Source: Basidiobolus meristosporus CBS 931.73
Lineage: Eukaryota; Basidiobolomycota; Basidiobolomycetes; Basidiobolales; Basidiobolaceae
Direction of reading: 5' to 3'
NCBI GenBank assembly: GCA_002104905.1
Contig: MCFE01000059.1
Span: forward strand, 62,001-126,000
Length of the DNA: 64,000 nucleotides
The first letter of the stretch is position 1, and each line of letters opens with the position of its first letter. The notes beneath the pieces were generated by a model, which saw only the letters and a list, made by a program, of their open reading frames with translations, was not told the DNA's origin and did no database searches. Positions 22,430 through 33,243 of the stretch are shown here, one piece after another. A program made the position numbers and the translations under genes.

Positions 22430-23560
22430 GTGGCTTCATTGAGTGGGTACAAAAGCTCATCAATCCAAGGTATGGGGTACTTATTCTTCACAGTAACTGA
22501 GTTGAGGGCTCTGTAGTGAATGCACATTTTAGGTGTTCCATCCTTCTTCTTCACAAAAAGTACTGGTGCTCCCCATGGTGACTTGCTGGGTCTTATATAT
22601 CCTTGCTCCAGTAACTGATCTATTTGTCTTTTCATCTCTGCCAACTCCAATGGACTCATTCTGTAAGGTGTCTTACTCACTGGGGGCTATCTCCTGTGTC
22701 AATGGCATGATCCATGTCTCTGACTTGTGGTAGGCTTACAAGTTTATCTGGAAACACATATGAATATTCCTTCAAAAGAGTTGGCACCTTCTGGGGTGCT
22801 AGAGTAAAGGAATCCTCATGTAATACTGCCATGAGGAACATCTGGGCTCCTTTTCTTAGTGCTCTACAGAACTATGTCTTGCTAAGCTCACTTGTTTCAC
22901 ACACACTGGAATTGATCAAGTAAAAATCCAGTCTGGCAGGTAATAGCTTGTAGGTTTTGTTGTCTTTCTGTCTCTGAGTAACATGGGTTCTCTGGTTGAT
23001 TGATGGATTACAACAAAATAGCCAGGTTTTCCCAAGTACAAGGCTGAACTTGCAGTTCCCACATATATAGGCCTGTAGATCTTCTTCATAGTCATTGATC
23101 TTAAGCATTACTGGCTGAGTAATATGGTTGATTATGTGAGAGGTCCCATCAGCTGTTGAGACTGAAGTTGATTTGGTGGGTTCCAAGTTGTTTTCAGCTT
23201 TCAAAGCAAATTGTCTGACCTGTACTCATGCAATGCTCCTGAGTCAATCATGATCTTGGCAGGTACTCCATTGATTACACCATTTAAGGATAATAGCTTT
23301 TCTGAGTTGGAGGTCATCTGGGAAAGGTATTCTTCTGTCATATGGAAGGTGAGTTCTGAGTCTTCTTCAAGTTCATCCTCCATGTTACTTTGTTCCAGGG
23401 CATAAATATAGTTGAAGGTTCTTGATGGCTGGTGTCCATTTCTTCTCTCAGGGCAGTACTTTGCAATATGCACCTGCTGGTGGCAATTAAAGCAAATTCC
23501 TTTCTTCTTACACTCTTCTGAGGTAGGACTCTTCTGTATAGCAACTATTTCCATTGGCAC
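22430..23560 (-). pseudogene. Gypsy B protease to RT N-terminus
   Basis: Minus strand: 23201-23560 carries a zinc knuckle CFNCHQQVHIAKYC and the protease active site MIDSGALHEYRS. 22872-23204 carries the rest of the protease (CGNCKFSLVLGKTWL, the 'LGxxWL' block). 22430-22680 carries the RT fingers ([51 protein letters not shown]). Frames change between the blocks. The knuckle has Val where the family has Gly before His. Confidence 0.82.
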
Positions 23561-23566
23561 TGCTTC

Positions 23567-24169
23567 TCATTGTCTTCTTTCATAGTGATGGTAGCCTCTC
23601 TGATTAGTCATTGTGAGCTTACCAACTGCAAACATAGCTGAGTCATAGGTAATGGCAATCTTGATGGCTTCTTCAATAGTCTGAGGTCTTTGATAATTCA
23701 CTTCCTGACAAGTTCTTTCTTTTAACCCACAAATAAAGTATTCAACTTGATCCAGAGGGTCCATTCTTTCAATTTGTCCAAGTAGACACCTATATTTGTA
23801 GATGTACTCTTGGACCATTCCTTTCTGTCTGAGTGTCTTCAACTTTCTTCTTAGTAGTGTCTGTTGGTGTGGGGGCTCAAAGGCATCCTGAATTTCCAAC
23901 ACAAACTCATCCCAGGTAGAGATTTCAGAGCATCCCATCATGGTGGATGACCTGATCTTGTTGTGGTACCACTGTAAAGCTGCATCTGCCAGGTAAGATG
24001 CTGCATAGTGTAACTTGCTTTCTGGAGCAATTCCCTTAGCCTTGAAAACTTCTTCAATCTGGAAGTGCCAAGCTCCCAGATTTTTGTTGACTCCACCATG
24101 GCACCGGTTGATTTTCACACCAAAGTTGCTTTTGCCAGGGTTTTGCTGGCTTTGGGCCATGGTAGTCAT
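23567..24169 (-). pseudogene. Gypsy B gag (200 codons)
   Basis: An open frame typical of gypsy Gag: AWHFQIEEVFKAKGI, AALQWYHNKIRS, WDEFVLEIQDAFEPP, LRRKLKTLRQKGMVQEYIY, IEEAIKIAITYDSAMF. It matches the RETROTRANS_GAG-type capsid region over about residues 25-180. The end of gag and the zinc knuckle lie just downstream, in another frame, after a stop at 23567. The gypsy C counterpart lost about 420 bp of this region. Confidence 0.82.
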
Positions 24170-24320
24170 TCATTGTTGTTGCTGGCTTAGGATCTGGAGT
24201 TACTCTTGCGGCTGGGCCAGGATTTGCTGCATACCATTCTTCCATTCTTGATTATTGGACATCTTGAGGGAGGCTTCTTCTTTCTTTAGGAGGGGGGTCT
24301 CTGATTATAGCTGCTATTAA

Positions 24321-24688
24321 TGTTACAAGTCTTGGCATAAGAGTTGTAGAGGGATAGGGAGTTTAGCTAGTATTGTATTCACTAAAACTTGAACTGATCT
24401 TTATTGAAGTTCCAGCAGCTCCTTATCTACATTTTGCCAGATCAATTGCCAACTAATTGTATTTCCCAATGTAGATTGTGGCTGATGACTCATTTGATTG
24501 CATCATCATCAACCAATAAGATCCTACCTATTATATCTATTTCTGTCTGATAAGGATCTGCTGATTCATTTGCTGACTAATGCTACTGATTTGATAGATA
24601 ATACTGATTTACTGATAACCTAAACATACACTAATTGATTTGACTAAAAACTGATCTGACTTAAACATTCAAGCAGCAGAGCATAGCA
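24321..24688 (-). repeat. 5' LTR of gypsy B
   Basis: 368 bp, TGTTACAAGTCTTGG...GCATAGCA. The partner of 20378-20745, and similar to the gypsy C LTRs. Confidence 0.9.
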
Positions 24689-25275
24689 AAAAAATAGGTG
24701 TTGTAACAGAATACTATTTGATTCTGCTCTATTTGAGGCACAGTATGGATACAGATCAGGTACAGAGCACCTTGCAATATTTGGATGCACAGCATATATC
24801 AAGAAACTGGCCCAAAATCAGGCAAATTTAAGCCAGAAGTGTAAAAGGGATATTATGTAGTGCAGCAATGTAAGTACCCAACACAGACTCTGTTCAATTT
24901 TTTCACAAAAAAGAATATCTAATGATGATAAAATTTGAACATAAGTCCACCAACTTCAAGGATTGAAACAGTGCTATACATGAGGGTTTTCACACTCTGG
25001 AGCCCTGTACAACCATGGTTCAATTGGAATCACTGCCCAGTACTATCCCAGAAGTGATTATTACAGTGTCACAAGGTAGGATATCCAACTGAATTAGAAA
25101 TAGTTCAACTTAATATATGAATAGGGGTAGAAGTATAGCCTATACACATTCAGCCTGTATTGATGAGCCTCTGACTGTAAAAGAGGCCCAAAATAACCCT
25201 CAGACAAAGTTTTAGTGATCTGCCATGCTTGATGAATATTGAGCCATGATGGGAAGTCAAACCTGAGACCTGGAA
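24689..25275 (+). pseudogene. Copia element C, right part (integrase end to RT start)
   Basis: Resumes copia C after gypsy B. The nucleotide sequence is collinear with copia B about 46940-47590: 'cagtatggatacagatcaggt', the integrase C-terminal part, the PEDSTT-like linker and the 'gatgagcctctgactgtaaaagaggcc' stretch. No open frame of note survives. Homology ends near 25275, before the RT catalytic region. Confidence 0.75.
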
Positions 25276-25339
25276 AGATATCCAGGTGGAATTTCAAATC
25301 TTAACTACAAAATACTCATGGTAGGAGCAGGCAAGTAAA

Positions 25340-25803
25340 AATAGATATTTTTACAGCAAAATATAGCCATAGTGTATGGGGGGGTAGAGCAAGGAAATAC
25401 CATTTGATAAATTGGTACAGTAACATTAAAATGAACAAGCTTTTGGCTTCAGCAATGCTGCTATAATGCCATCAGATGTCCACAATAAGGCCATCAAAGC
25501 ACTGTCAAGTTTTTTCTATAAATGGAACTTGCATGTACTGGCTGGTTGGGACTCCTTGAATAAATATAAGCTGTACTAAGATTACCAGAATGCCATGCAG
25601 GAACTAATCAGGGACTGTTAACATGCCATCAACTCATTTAGTCCATTTGGAACCAAAAACAGCATATCACCATTGTAATCCCATCATAGAGGCACAATGT
25701 GGATCAATAATTTCATGCTTCTGGCATTATGGCAGTCTCATCATGGGATCTTAAGGGCTGATCCCAATCAGATTCACTTGTGGAACAAATTACATCTATA
25801 GGG
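25340..25803 (+). mobile_element. Tnp2 transposon 3' end with right terminus
   Basis: Matches the transposon's 3' flank at 55240-55698: 'aggaaataccatttgataaattggtac', the 'tactggctggtt' block and 'gatgggatct' against 'gggatcctgatgg'. It ends in CTATAGGG at 25803, a diverged version of the TTTTTCATAGGG terminus at 55698. The coding end is decayed. Confidence 0.6.
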
Positions 25804-25829
25804 TGTGATATTTAAATTTCAATTATAAA

Positions 25830-26155
25830 TCCTGGCAGCATCTATGTAGCAGAGAATTCAGGTCTATAACAATTCCTTTTAGTAGCTAAGCATGGTTGGT
25901 AGGTGACTTCCAATGCCTTCAAGACATTCCTTGTAATTTTTACTTGGGCATTGAATTGCCAAACTCTAATGGATGTTAAGGAAAATCCAATTAAAGGCAC
26001 TTTACACCTTGCTCTAGTGCTCTAGAGCTTTTATTTATATAGGAGGCCATTATTCTCCCATAGTAAAGTCCAAAAGGTCTTATACCTGTAGCAGCATGTT
26101 CATTGTTCCCTTTCACACTTGGCAGTTAGATTAATCCTACATTTCAGCAAAGGAA
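25830..26155 (-). pseudogene. Copia gag fragment
   Basis: Collinear on the minus strand with the gag region of copia E/B ('ggtaggtgacttccaatgcc', 'ggaggccattattctcccatag', 'ggtcttatacctgtagcagcatg'). No open frame is left. It is bounded on the right by gypsy C (26160). Confidence 0.65.
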
Positions 26156-26159
26156 AAAT

Positions 26160-26528
26160 TGTTACAAGTCTTGGTATAAGGGTTGTAAAGGAATAGAGTG
26201 TTGAGCAAGTTTTGTATTCACTAAAACTTGAACTGATCTTTACTGAGGTTCCAGCAGCTCCTTATATACATTTTGCCAGATCAATTGCTGACTAGTTGTA
26301 TTTCCTAATGTAGGCTGTGGCTGTTCACTCATTTGATTGCATCATTATCACCCAGTAAGATCCTACTTAATATATCCATTTCCATCAGATGAGGATCTGC
26401 TGATTTGTTTGCTGACTAATACAACTGATTTGATAGATAATACTGATATACTGATAGGCTAAACATATAACCAGTGGATTTGACCAAAAACTGATATAAC
26501 TTAAACATTCAAGCGGCAGATCATAACA
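26160..26528 (-). repeat. 3' LTR of gypsy C
   Basis: 369 bp, TGTTACAAGTCTTGG...GATCATAACA, followed by the complement of a polypurine tract. Confidence 0.9.
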
Positions 26529-26569
26529 TTCCCCCCTATTAAAGTTGAGTGGGTTCTCTTGAATCTCTG

Positions 26570-27720
26570 TTCTTGTGATACCAATATCTTGTTAGTTCAG
26601 CATTATCAGCAACTCTTGCAAGTTTGAGTCTGTCCCTATGTACTAAGTCTTCCCAAATATTGCCTTGTTTGTCCACTAGTTGGTAAGTTGCAAATGCACA
26701 TTCTTGGATGATCTTAAGAGGTCCTGGTCATTGTGGCTTAAATTTCTTCCAAGTGTTGTTTCTTAGCAATACAAAGTTCTCAACTGTCAATGCTTCTGGT
26801 GCTATAGTCTTATCAAATATCTGCTTCATCTTTTCTGCACTTTGAGATACTTTGATCTGTGCCTCTTGACAACTTTGTTCCAGTTAGTGGTGTTTACTTG
26901 GCTGACTGAGTTGATCTTCTAAAGCATCTGCAAGCTTTGGTTGTGTGAGATCTCCTGGAATCCTTGATTCACATTCATACACCAAGCAAAAAGAAAATTG
27001 TTGGGTGGTGTTGTGTACTCTGACTCTGCATGCAAAGAGTGCTTGGTCTATATGCTCATCCCATCTACTGACAACACCATTTGCATACTTGATCAGCATT
27101 TCTCCAAATAATCCATTAAGCCATTCAGTGGCTCCATCAGTTCTGGGGTGATATGCTGAGGTTTTCAAGGGCTGAATCTGCTGCATTTCCAGGTAAGCTT
27201 CCAATGTCTTTGCCATAAAGTTTGCACCTCTATTGGATAGAATCTCTACTGGGCATCCAAACTTTGCAAGGATCTCATGGTAGATGAAACTTGCAACTTC
27301 TTGTTCACTGGCTATAGGTACAGCTTTAGCAACTGGCCATTTGGTGGCATGGTGAATTGCTATTAGGATCCAATGGATGCATTTCCTGATAGTTGGAAGT
27401 CTTCCAATAAAGTCAATTCCCCATTTTCCAAGTGGTCTTACAGGCTCCAAGGGAAAGAGTTCAGTAATTCTCTGTGGTTGGCCTGGGTTGACCTGGCAAT
27501 TTGGGTATGTTTTCAGTAACTTCTCAATGTCATGTTTCATTCTGGGCCACCATACTCTGGCTTTCACAAGGCTATAGGTTCCTTCCATTCCAAGATGTCC
27601 ATATCCATTGTGTAGCTTATGTATGAAATCCAGGCAAGCAACATAAGGTCAATAGGCAATAGGGCTTCCATTAACAATATGGTGGAGTGTTTAATCCTGT
27701 ACTACAAATTTGCCAGCTTC
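26570..27720 (-). pseudogene. Gypsy C integrase
   Basis: The main frame 26884-27588 (234 codons) starts in the zinc-binding part (VKARVWWPRMKHDIEKLLKT). It continues through the core: GKWGIDFIGRL (first Asp present), ILSNRGANFMAK (second catalytic position is Asn instead of Asp), and ATEWLNGLFGEML (Glu present). The SH3/chromo-like tail (NTWKKFKP, QGNIWEDLVHRDRLKL) continues in other frames to about 26600. The Asn substitution and the frame breaks predict no activity. Confidence 0.85.
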
Positions 27721-28870
27721 ATCCTGGATTATCTTCTTTATCTCTTCATCCACCTCATTAGGAATGGCTTGGTCCTTCAAGCTCTTAGGTAATAGGCTAG
27801 GCCAATCTGATTCATGTACCTAGTTGAGTTGTGGAACCTGTTCTGATCTTGATAAGGTGTCAGCAACCATGTTGTTTTTTCCTGGGCAGTAGAAAATCTC
27901 TAAGTCAAATTGCTGAATGTTTTCACTCCATCTTGTCATTCTTCTAGAAAGTACCTTTTAAGTAAATACATACTTGAGGGAGGTATGATCAGTCTTCACA
28001 GTGCATATGACTCCTTTAATATAGCATCTCCATGTCTTCAAACAGTGTATTATAGCAAGCATCTCCTTCTCATGCACTGGATAGTTTTTTTCTGCTAAGT
28101 TTAGTGTATTGGATTCAATGGCAACAGGATAGTGCTTTCCCTTGTATTTGTGACTCAACACTACACTAATTGCACAATCTGAAGCGTGTGTGCACAGAGT
28201 AAACTATTTTCTGGGGTCAGGTATTCTTAAGCTTGGCAGCTTAGTAAGCTCATTCTTGAGAGTTTGGAAGGCAATCTCACAAGCTATGTCCCACTTGTAG
28301 GTATTGTCTTTCATGAGGATATCAGTTAAAGGAGCTGCAATACTTACAAAGGACTTGACAAATCTCCAATAATAGGAAACCATTCCAAGGTATGATCTGA
28401 CCTCTGATATGCTCTGGGGCTGCTTCAGATTCTGGAGAACTTCAACCCACTTTGGGTTTAAGGTTAATCCTATGCTAGTCACTTTGTGTCCTAGATATTC
28501 CACATGTTCCTTGAAGAAATCTCACTTGGGTTGCTTGCCATAAATCTTACTCTCTATTAGCTTCTTCAAGTCCTTTTCAATGTGCACCAAGTGATCCTCC
28601 TCTGTCTTGTGGTATATCAGTTTATCATATAGGTATATTATCACAAACTTGTCTAAGTACTCCTGGAAGACAGTCTGCATCAGGGTCATGAGTGTTGCAG
28701 GGGCATTGGTGCGGCCAAAGCTCATGACTAAGTACTTGTGATGTCCATATCTGGTCCTGCTTGCTGGCTTAGAAATGTCTTCTGGCTTCACCCTGATCTG
28801 GTTGTATCCTGACATGAGGTCAATCTTGCTGAAAATAGTGGCTTCATTGAGTTGGTACAAAAGCTCATTG
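27721..28870 (-). pseudogene. Gypsy C reverse transcriptase-RNase H
   Basis: Minus-strand frames are 28522-28860 (RT palm: FSKIDLMSGYNQIRVK, MSFGRTNAPATLM), 28204-28503 (thumb/connection: EYLGHKVTSIGL, SEVRSYLGMVSYYWRFVKSF) and 27958-28161 (RNase H: EKNYPVHEKEMLAII, TVKTDHTSLKYVF). The catalytic block that should read YxDD is YLYD (residues about 78-81 of the first frame), so one catalytic Asp is lost. The frames are separated by frameshifts. Confidence 0.88.
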
Positions 28871-29949
28871 ATTGAAGGTATGGGCTACTTATTCTTTACG
28901 GTAGCTGAGTTGAGGGCTCTGAAGTCAATGCATATCTTGAGTGTTGCCTCCTTCTACTTCACAAAAAGTACTGGTGCTCCCCAAGGTGAGTTGCTGGGTC
29001 TGATATATGCTTGCTCCAGTAACTGATATATTGTCTCTTCTTCTCTTCCAACTCCAATGGACACATTCTGTAGGTGTCTCACTCACTGGAAGGCTTTCTC
29101 CTGTTTCAATTGCATGATCTATGTCTCTGACTGGTGGTAGGCTTACAGGCTTATCTGGAAATAGGTATGAATATTCCTTCAAAAGAGTCTGGACATTGTG
29201 AGGTACGGGAGTAGAGGAATCCTCCTGTAATACTGCCATAAGGAACATCTGGGTGCCTTTTCTTAGTGCTCTACAGAACTGTGTCTTACTAAGTTCACTT
29301 GTTTCATGTAAAAATCCAGTCTGGCAGGTAATAGCTCAAAGGTCTTGTTGTCCTTCTAGATTTGAGTAGTATGAGTTCTCCAGTCAGTTAATGGATTACA
29401 ACAAAATAGCCAGGTTTTCCCAAGTTAAAGGTTAAACTTACAGTTCCCAAATATATAGGCCTGTGGATCTTCTTCATAGTCATGGATTTTCATCCTTACT
29501 GGCTGAGTAATACAGTTGATTATGTAAGAGCTCCCATCAGCTGTTGAGACTGAAGTTGATTTGGTGGGTTGCAAGTCAATTCCTGCTTACAAAGCAAATT
29601 GCTCTGACATGTACTCATGCAATGCTCCTGAGTCAATCATGATCTTGGCAGGTACTCCATTGATTACACCATTTAAGTATAATAGCTTTCCTGAGTTTGA
29701 GGTCATCTGGTATAGGTATTCTTCTGTCATAAGGAAGGTGAGTTCTGAGTCTTCTGCAAGTTTGTCCTCCATGTTACTATGCTCCAGGGCCTCAATAGGG
29801 TCAAAGGTTCTTGATGGCTGGTGTCCATTTCTTCTCTGAGGGCAGTACTTTGCAATATGTCCCTGCTGGTGGCAATTGAAGCAAAGTCCTCTCTTCTTAC
29901 ATTCTCCTGAGGTAGGATTCTTCTGCATAGCATCTATTTCCATTAGCAC
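28871..29949 (-). pseudogene. Gypsy C zinc knuckle, protease and RT linker
   Basis: 29587-29949 carries the knuckle CFNCHQQGHIAKYC and the protease active site MIDSGALHEYMS. About 29260-29580 continues the protease without a long frame. 28925-29248 holds the linker to RT (LKEYSYLFPDKPVSLPPVRDIDHAIETG, the usual gypsy pre-RT block). Nearly parallel to gypsy B 22430-23560. Confidence 0.82.
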
Positions 29950-29992
29950 TGCTTCTGATTGTCTTCTTTTCTAGTGATTGTAATGCAGTTAG

Positions 29993-30193
29993 TCATTGTG
30001 AGCTCACCAACTCCCAACATAGCTGAGTCATAGTCCATGGAAATCTTGAAGGCTTCTTCAATAGTATGAGGCGTTCACCTTCACACTGAAGTTGCTCTTG
30101 ACAGGGTCTTGCTGGGTCCATGGTAGTCATTCCTTGTTGCTGTTGGGCCATGACTTGCAGCATAGCATTCTTCCATTCTTGATTTCCTGACAT
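29993..30193 (-). pseudogene. Gypsy C gag remnant with internal deletion
   Basis: 66 codons starting MSGNQEWKNAMLQVMAQQQQ. By comparison with gypsy B about 420 bp of the capsid region are missing between 'atagtatgaggcg' and 'ttcacactgaag' (near 30065). The element therefore cannot encode a capsid. Confidence 0.7.
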
Positions 30194-30251
30194 CTTGAGG
30201 GGGGCTTCTTCTTTCTTCAGAGGGGATGTTTCCAGCTCTTGCTGCTACCAA

Positions 30252-30519
30252 TGTTACAAGTCTTGATAGAAGAGTTGTAGTGGAATAAGAAGTTTAGGTA
30301 GTATTGTATTCCCAACAACTTGAGCTGATTTTGTTGAGATTCCAGCAGCTCCTTACATTCATTTTGCCGGATCAACTGCTGACTAATTATACTTTCTAAT
30401 GTTGGTTGTGGCTGGTGGCTCATTTAATTTCATCATCAGCACCAAATAAGATTGTACTTAATATATTTATTTCTGTCTGATAAGGATCTACTAATTATTT
30501 TGGTGACTAATGCTACTGA
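30252..30519 (-). repeat. 5' LTR of gypsy C, left part
   Basis: Starts TGTTACAAGTCTTGATAG and matches the other gypsy B/C LTRs up to 'gctactga', where copia D begins. The LTR resumes at 35205 with the duplicated ACTGA. Confidence 0.9.
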
Positions 30520-30888
30520 TGTTGAAATATTGGACTATTTGGTATCATTCAGCAGCTAAAAATTTACTTAACAATTGTAGACTAGTCTTAGTCACCGTAG
30601 GACTAATTTACTACCTTGACTTTGCCACTTTCTCCAGATATATGATCTTATGATTATTCCCCTATAATCAGGATCAAATTAGCACTATTACCAAACATTA
30701 TGTACTAGCCCTGCAACTGTTACAGAATGCTCCTGAATACTGAGAAACCCTCCCTACTTAGTGTTACAGCTGTATTACTTCTACAAAGGTATAAATACTG
30801 AGCTTCTATATGAATAAACAACAGTTCAACTATTATCACTATTTCTTGATAAGTTCCTTAAATCCAAATCACTTCTTAAATTGCAACA
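30520..30888 (+). repeat. 5' LTR of copia D
   Basis: 369 bp. A possible TATA-like 'gtataaatactg' lies about 80 bp before its end, and 'gaataaac' could act as a polyadenylation signal. Confidence 0.95.
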
Positions 30889-30901
30889 GGTCATGAGCCC
30901 C
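30889..30901 (+). promoter_or_regulatory. Primer-binding site of copia D
   Basis: GGTCATGAGCCCC directly abuts the 5' LTR. The matching position in copia B reads GGTTATGAGCCCC. The tRNA used cannot be named from the sequence. Confidence 0.6.
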
Positions 30902-30924
30902 AATTGCCTTAATCTATTCTAAAG

Positions 30925-33243
30925 ATGACTTCTACCAGCAAACAAAGAAAATACCAACATCTTCCCTGTAAAGGAGAGGTTTGATAGGAAGAACTACATA
31001 CTTTGGAGAATGAAGATGCAGATCCACCTTGAGGAAAGAAAGCTTTGGAACATAGTAACAGGAAAGGAAGTTGAGCCCAAAGGAACAGCAGCAGATGTGA
31101 AGAAGTTTCAAGTGAAGGAGAGAAAGGCCTTCAATGCCATATACATCAATGTGCAAGGCTCCTTCATTGGACAAGTCCATGCCTCAAATACTGCCAAAGC
31201 AGCATGGGAATCCTTAAAGCAGATCTTTAGAGCAAAGTCAGTATCAAGCAAGCTTAATTTGAAACAAAAGATCTTCCACATGATGAAGAAGCCAGATGAT
31301 GTCATGCTACAACTCATTACCAGAATGGAGACACTTGCAGAAGAACTTTACAGTATTAATGCTGGTATAGATGATGAAGAAAAGCTACTCTCTCTGCTTT
31401 GCAGCCTACCAGACAAGTATGAGCCACTCATACTTTCTTTCGAAAGCAGAGAAGACAACTTGACTTTAGACTATGTCAAAGGAAGACTTCTCCATGAAGA
31501 ACTCAGACGTAATGATCAAGCAGGGAAAATTGAAGATAATGCTTTATTCAGTTCAGAAAGGCACACAGAAATGAAGGGAAAGCAACAAAACCAAAGAAAA
31601 CCTGGCTGCTGTAACTACTGTAAAAAGCCAGGACACTGGGCAAGAGAATGCAAGAAGAAACAAGCAGACAAAAAACAGAAACTAGAGCAGGCAAACCATA
31701 TAACTACTGATGAACAGTTATTTGTAGCTGTACAAGAGAGTGCAAGTAACCAAAGTAATGAATGGTATATTGACTCTGGAGCATCACAGCCTATTTGTGG
31801 TATAAAGGATTGGTTCAGCAACTTAAAAACTATTCCTGTAAGAAAGGTTTATCTGGGAGATAACTCTGCATTGGAAGCTACAGCCAGTGGGTCTATACAA
31901 CTAAATATGAGTGATAACTCAGGGGCAACAACAGCTAAACTGACTGACGTACTCTATGTACCTGGAATAGCTAAGAACCTACTCTCAGTTAGTAAAGCAA
32001 CTACTCAGGGACTGAAATTTGTTTTCACTAAGCTGAGCTGCTCAATATTGAGTGAAAATGGACAAAAATTAGCTTTGGGAATCAGAGATCACAATATATA
32101 CAAGTTACAATGCAAGATCATTGTACCTGAGTATGTCAACATTGCTGAAACTGATGAAACCAACTGGGAGACGTGGCATAGGAGGCTAGGACACATTGGG
32201 GAACAGAAAATGAGCCAATTAGTGAAAAATCAGCTTGTTTTGGGCCTAAAAAACTCAATTCCAATCAAATTGAATTTTTGTAAGGGATGTTCATATAGCA
32301 AACAAGCTAGGCAACATTTCAAGAGCTCACAAGGCATCAATACCACCAAAATATTGGCTATTGTACACTCAGACATATGTGGCCCCCTGAGAACACTGTC
32401 CTTTGGAACCAAGAGATACTTTATGATGTATATTGATGACAAGACAAGATATACATGGGTGTACTTCCTCAAAACAAAGGATGAAGCTTTAGAGACGTTT
32501 AAGCACTTCAAGAACATGGCAGAAACACAAACTGGGTGTAAATTGAAGGTACTACAAAGTGACAATGGAGGAGAATTCTGCTCAAAGGAGTTTGCAAAAT
32601 ACTGCTTGTTTACTGGTATACTTCAGCAGACCACAGTTCCTCATACTCCACAGCTAAATGCAGTAGCAGAATGTGCAAATAGAACAATAGTAGAGATGGG
32701 AAGATCTATGCTACATGATACAGGAATGGACTACAAGTTTTGTGTTGAATCTGTTGCTACCGCTGTATATATCAAGAACAGATGCCCAACAACAGCACTA
32801 CGTGATTCTACACCCTTTGAAGCATATACAGGCAAAAAACCAGATCTCCATCATCTCAAGATCTTTGGTAGTGATGTTTTTTATCACATCCCTGACAAAA
32901 AACGCTCACAGTTGGAACCAAAGAGTAGGAAAGGGACCTTTCTTGGGAATTGTGAAGATACTAAAGGGTATAGAGTGTATGATGGCAAAATGCAGAAGCT
33001 GATCAAGAGCAGGGACATTGTATTTGAGGACAATTCAGATCAGAAAGCCACAGAAATCATTGGTCAGCTGTCTGATGAAGCAATCAACACTAATGAAGAA
33101 GATACATACCAAATCCAACCAGATATGGAAGATACTTCTACCAGTTCCAGATCAGAACAGATTATCCCAGTTAGGAGATCTACCAGAATAAGAAATGCCC
33201 CTAGATCCTGGTGGCAGACATCCAATGATCATGAAGAAGCTTA
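30925..33243 (+). pseudogene. Copia D gag-protease-integrase
   Basis: The likely start is the ATG at 30925. A one-base length change in the A-run near 30949 puts it out of frame with the long 744-codon frame that begins at ATG 31010. In that frame: Gag about residues 1-195, zinc knuckle CNYCKKPGHWAREC about 200-213, protease WYIDSGAS about 251. Integrase follows: HHCC zinc-binding part about 385-425, and catalytic residues in HSDICGP (about 453), SDNGGE (about 517) and the AECANRT block (about 553). All three integrase catalytic residues are present. A TAG stop at 33241 ends the frame before RT. Confidence 0.92.

Larger units (their letters stand above)
20378..24688 (-). mobile_element. Ty3/gypsy retrotransposon B (nested in copia C)
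   Basis: A minus-strand element with two 368-bp LTRs (20378-20745 and 24321-24688). Copia C is collinear with copia B on both sides of it. The flanking bases are TAAAA on the left and AAAAA on the right, a 5-bp target duplication with one mismatch. The polypurine tract reads gtaggggagaa next to the 3' LTR. Order on the minus strand: gag, zinc knuckle/protease, RT (N-terminal part only), RNase H tail, integrase. RT palm and most of RNase H are replaced by a 154-bp foreign stretch. Confidence 0.9.
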
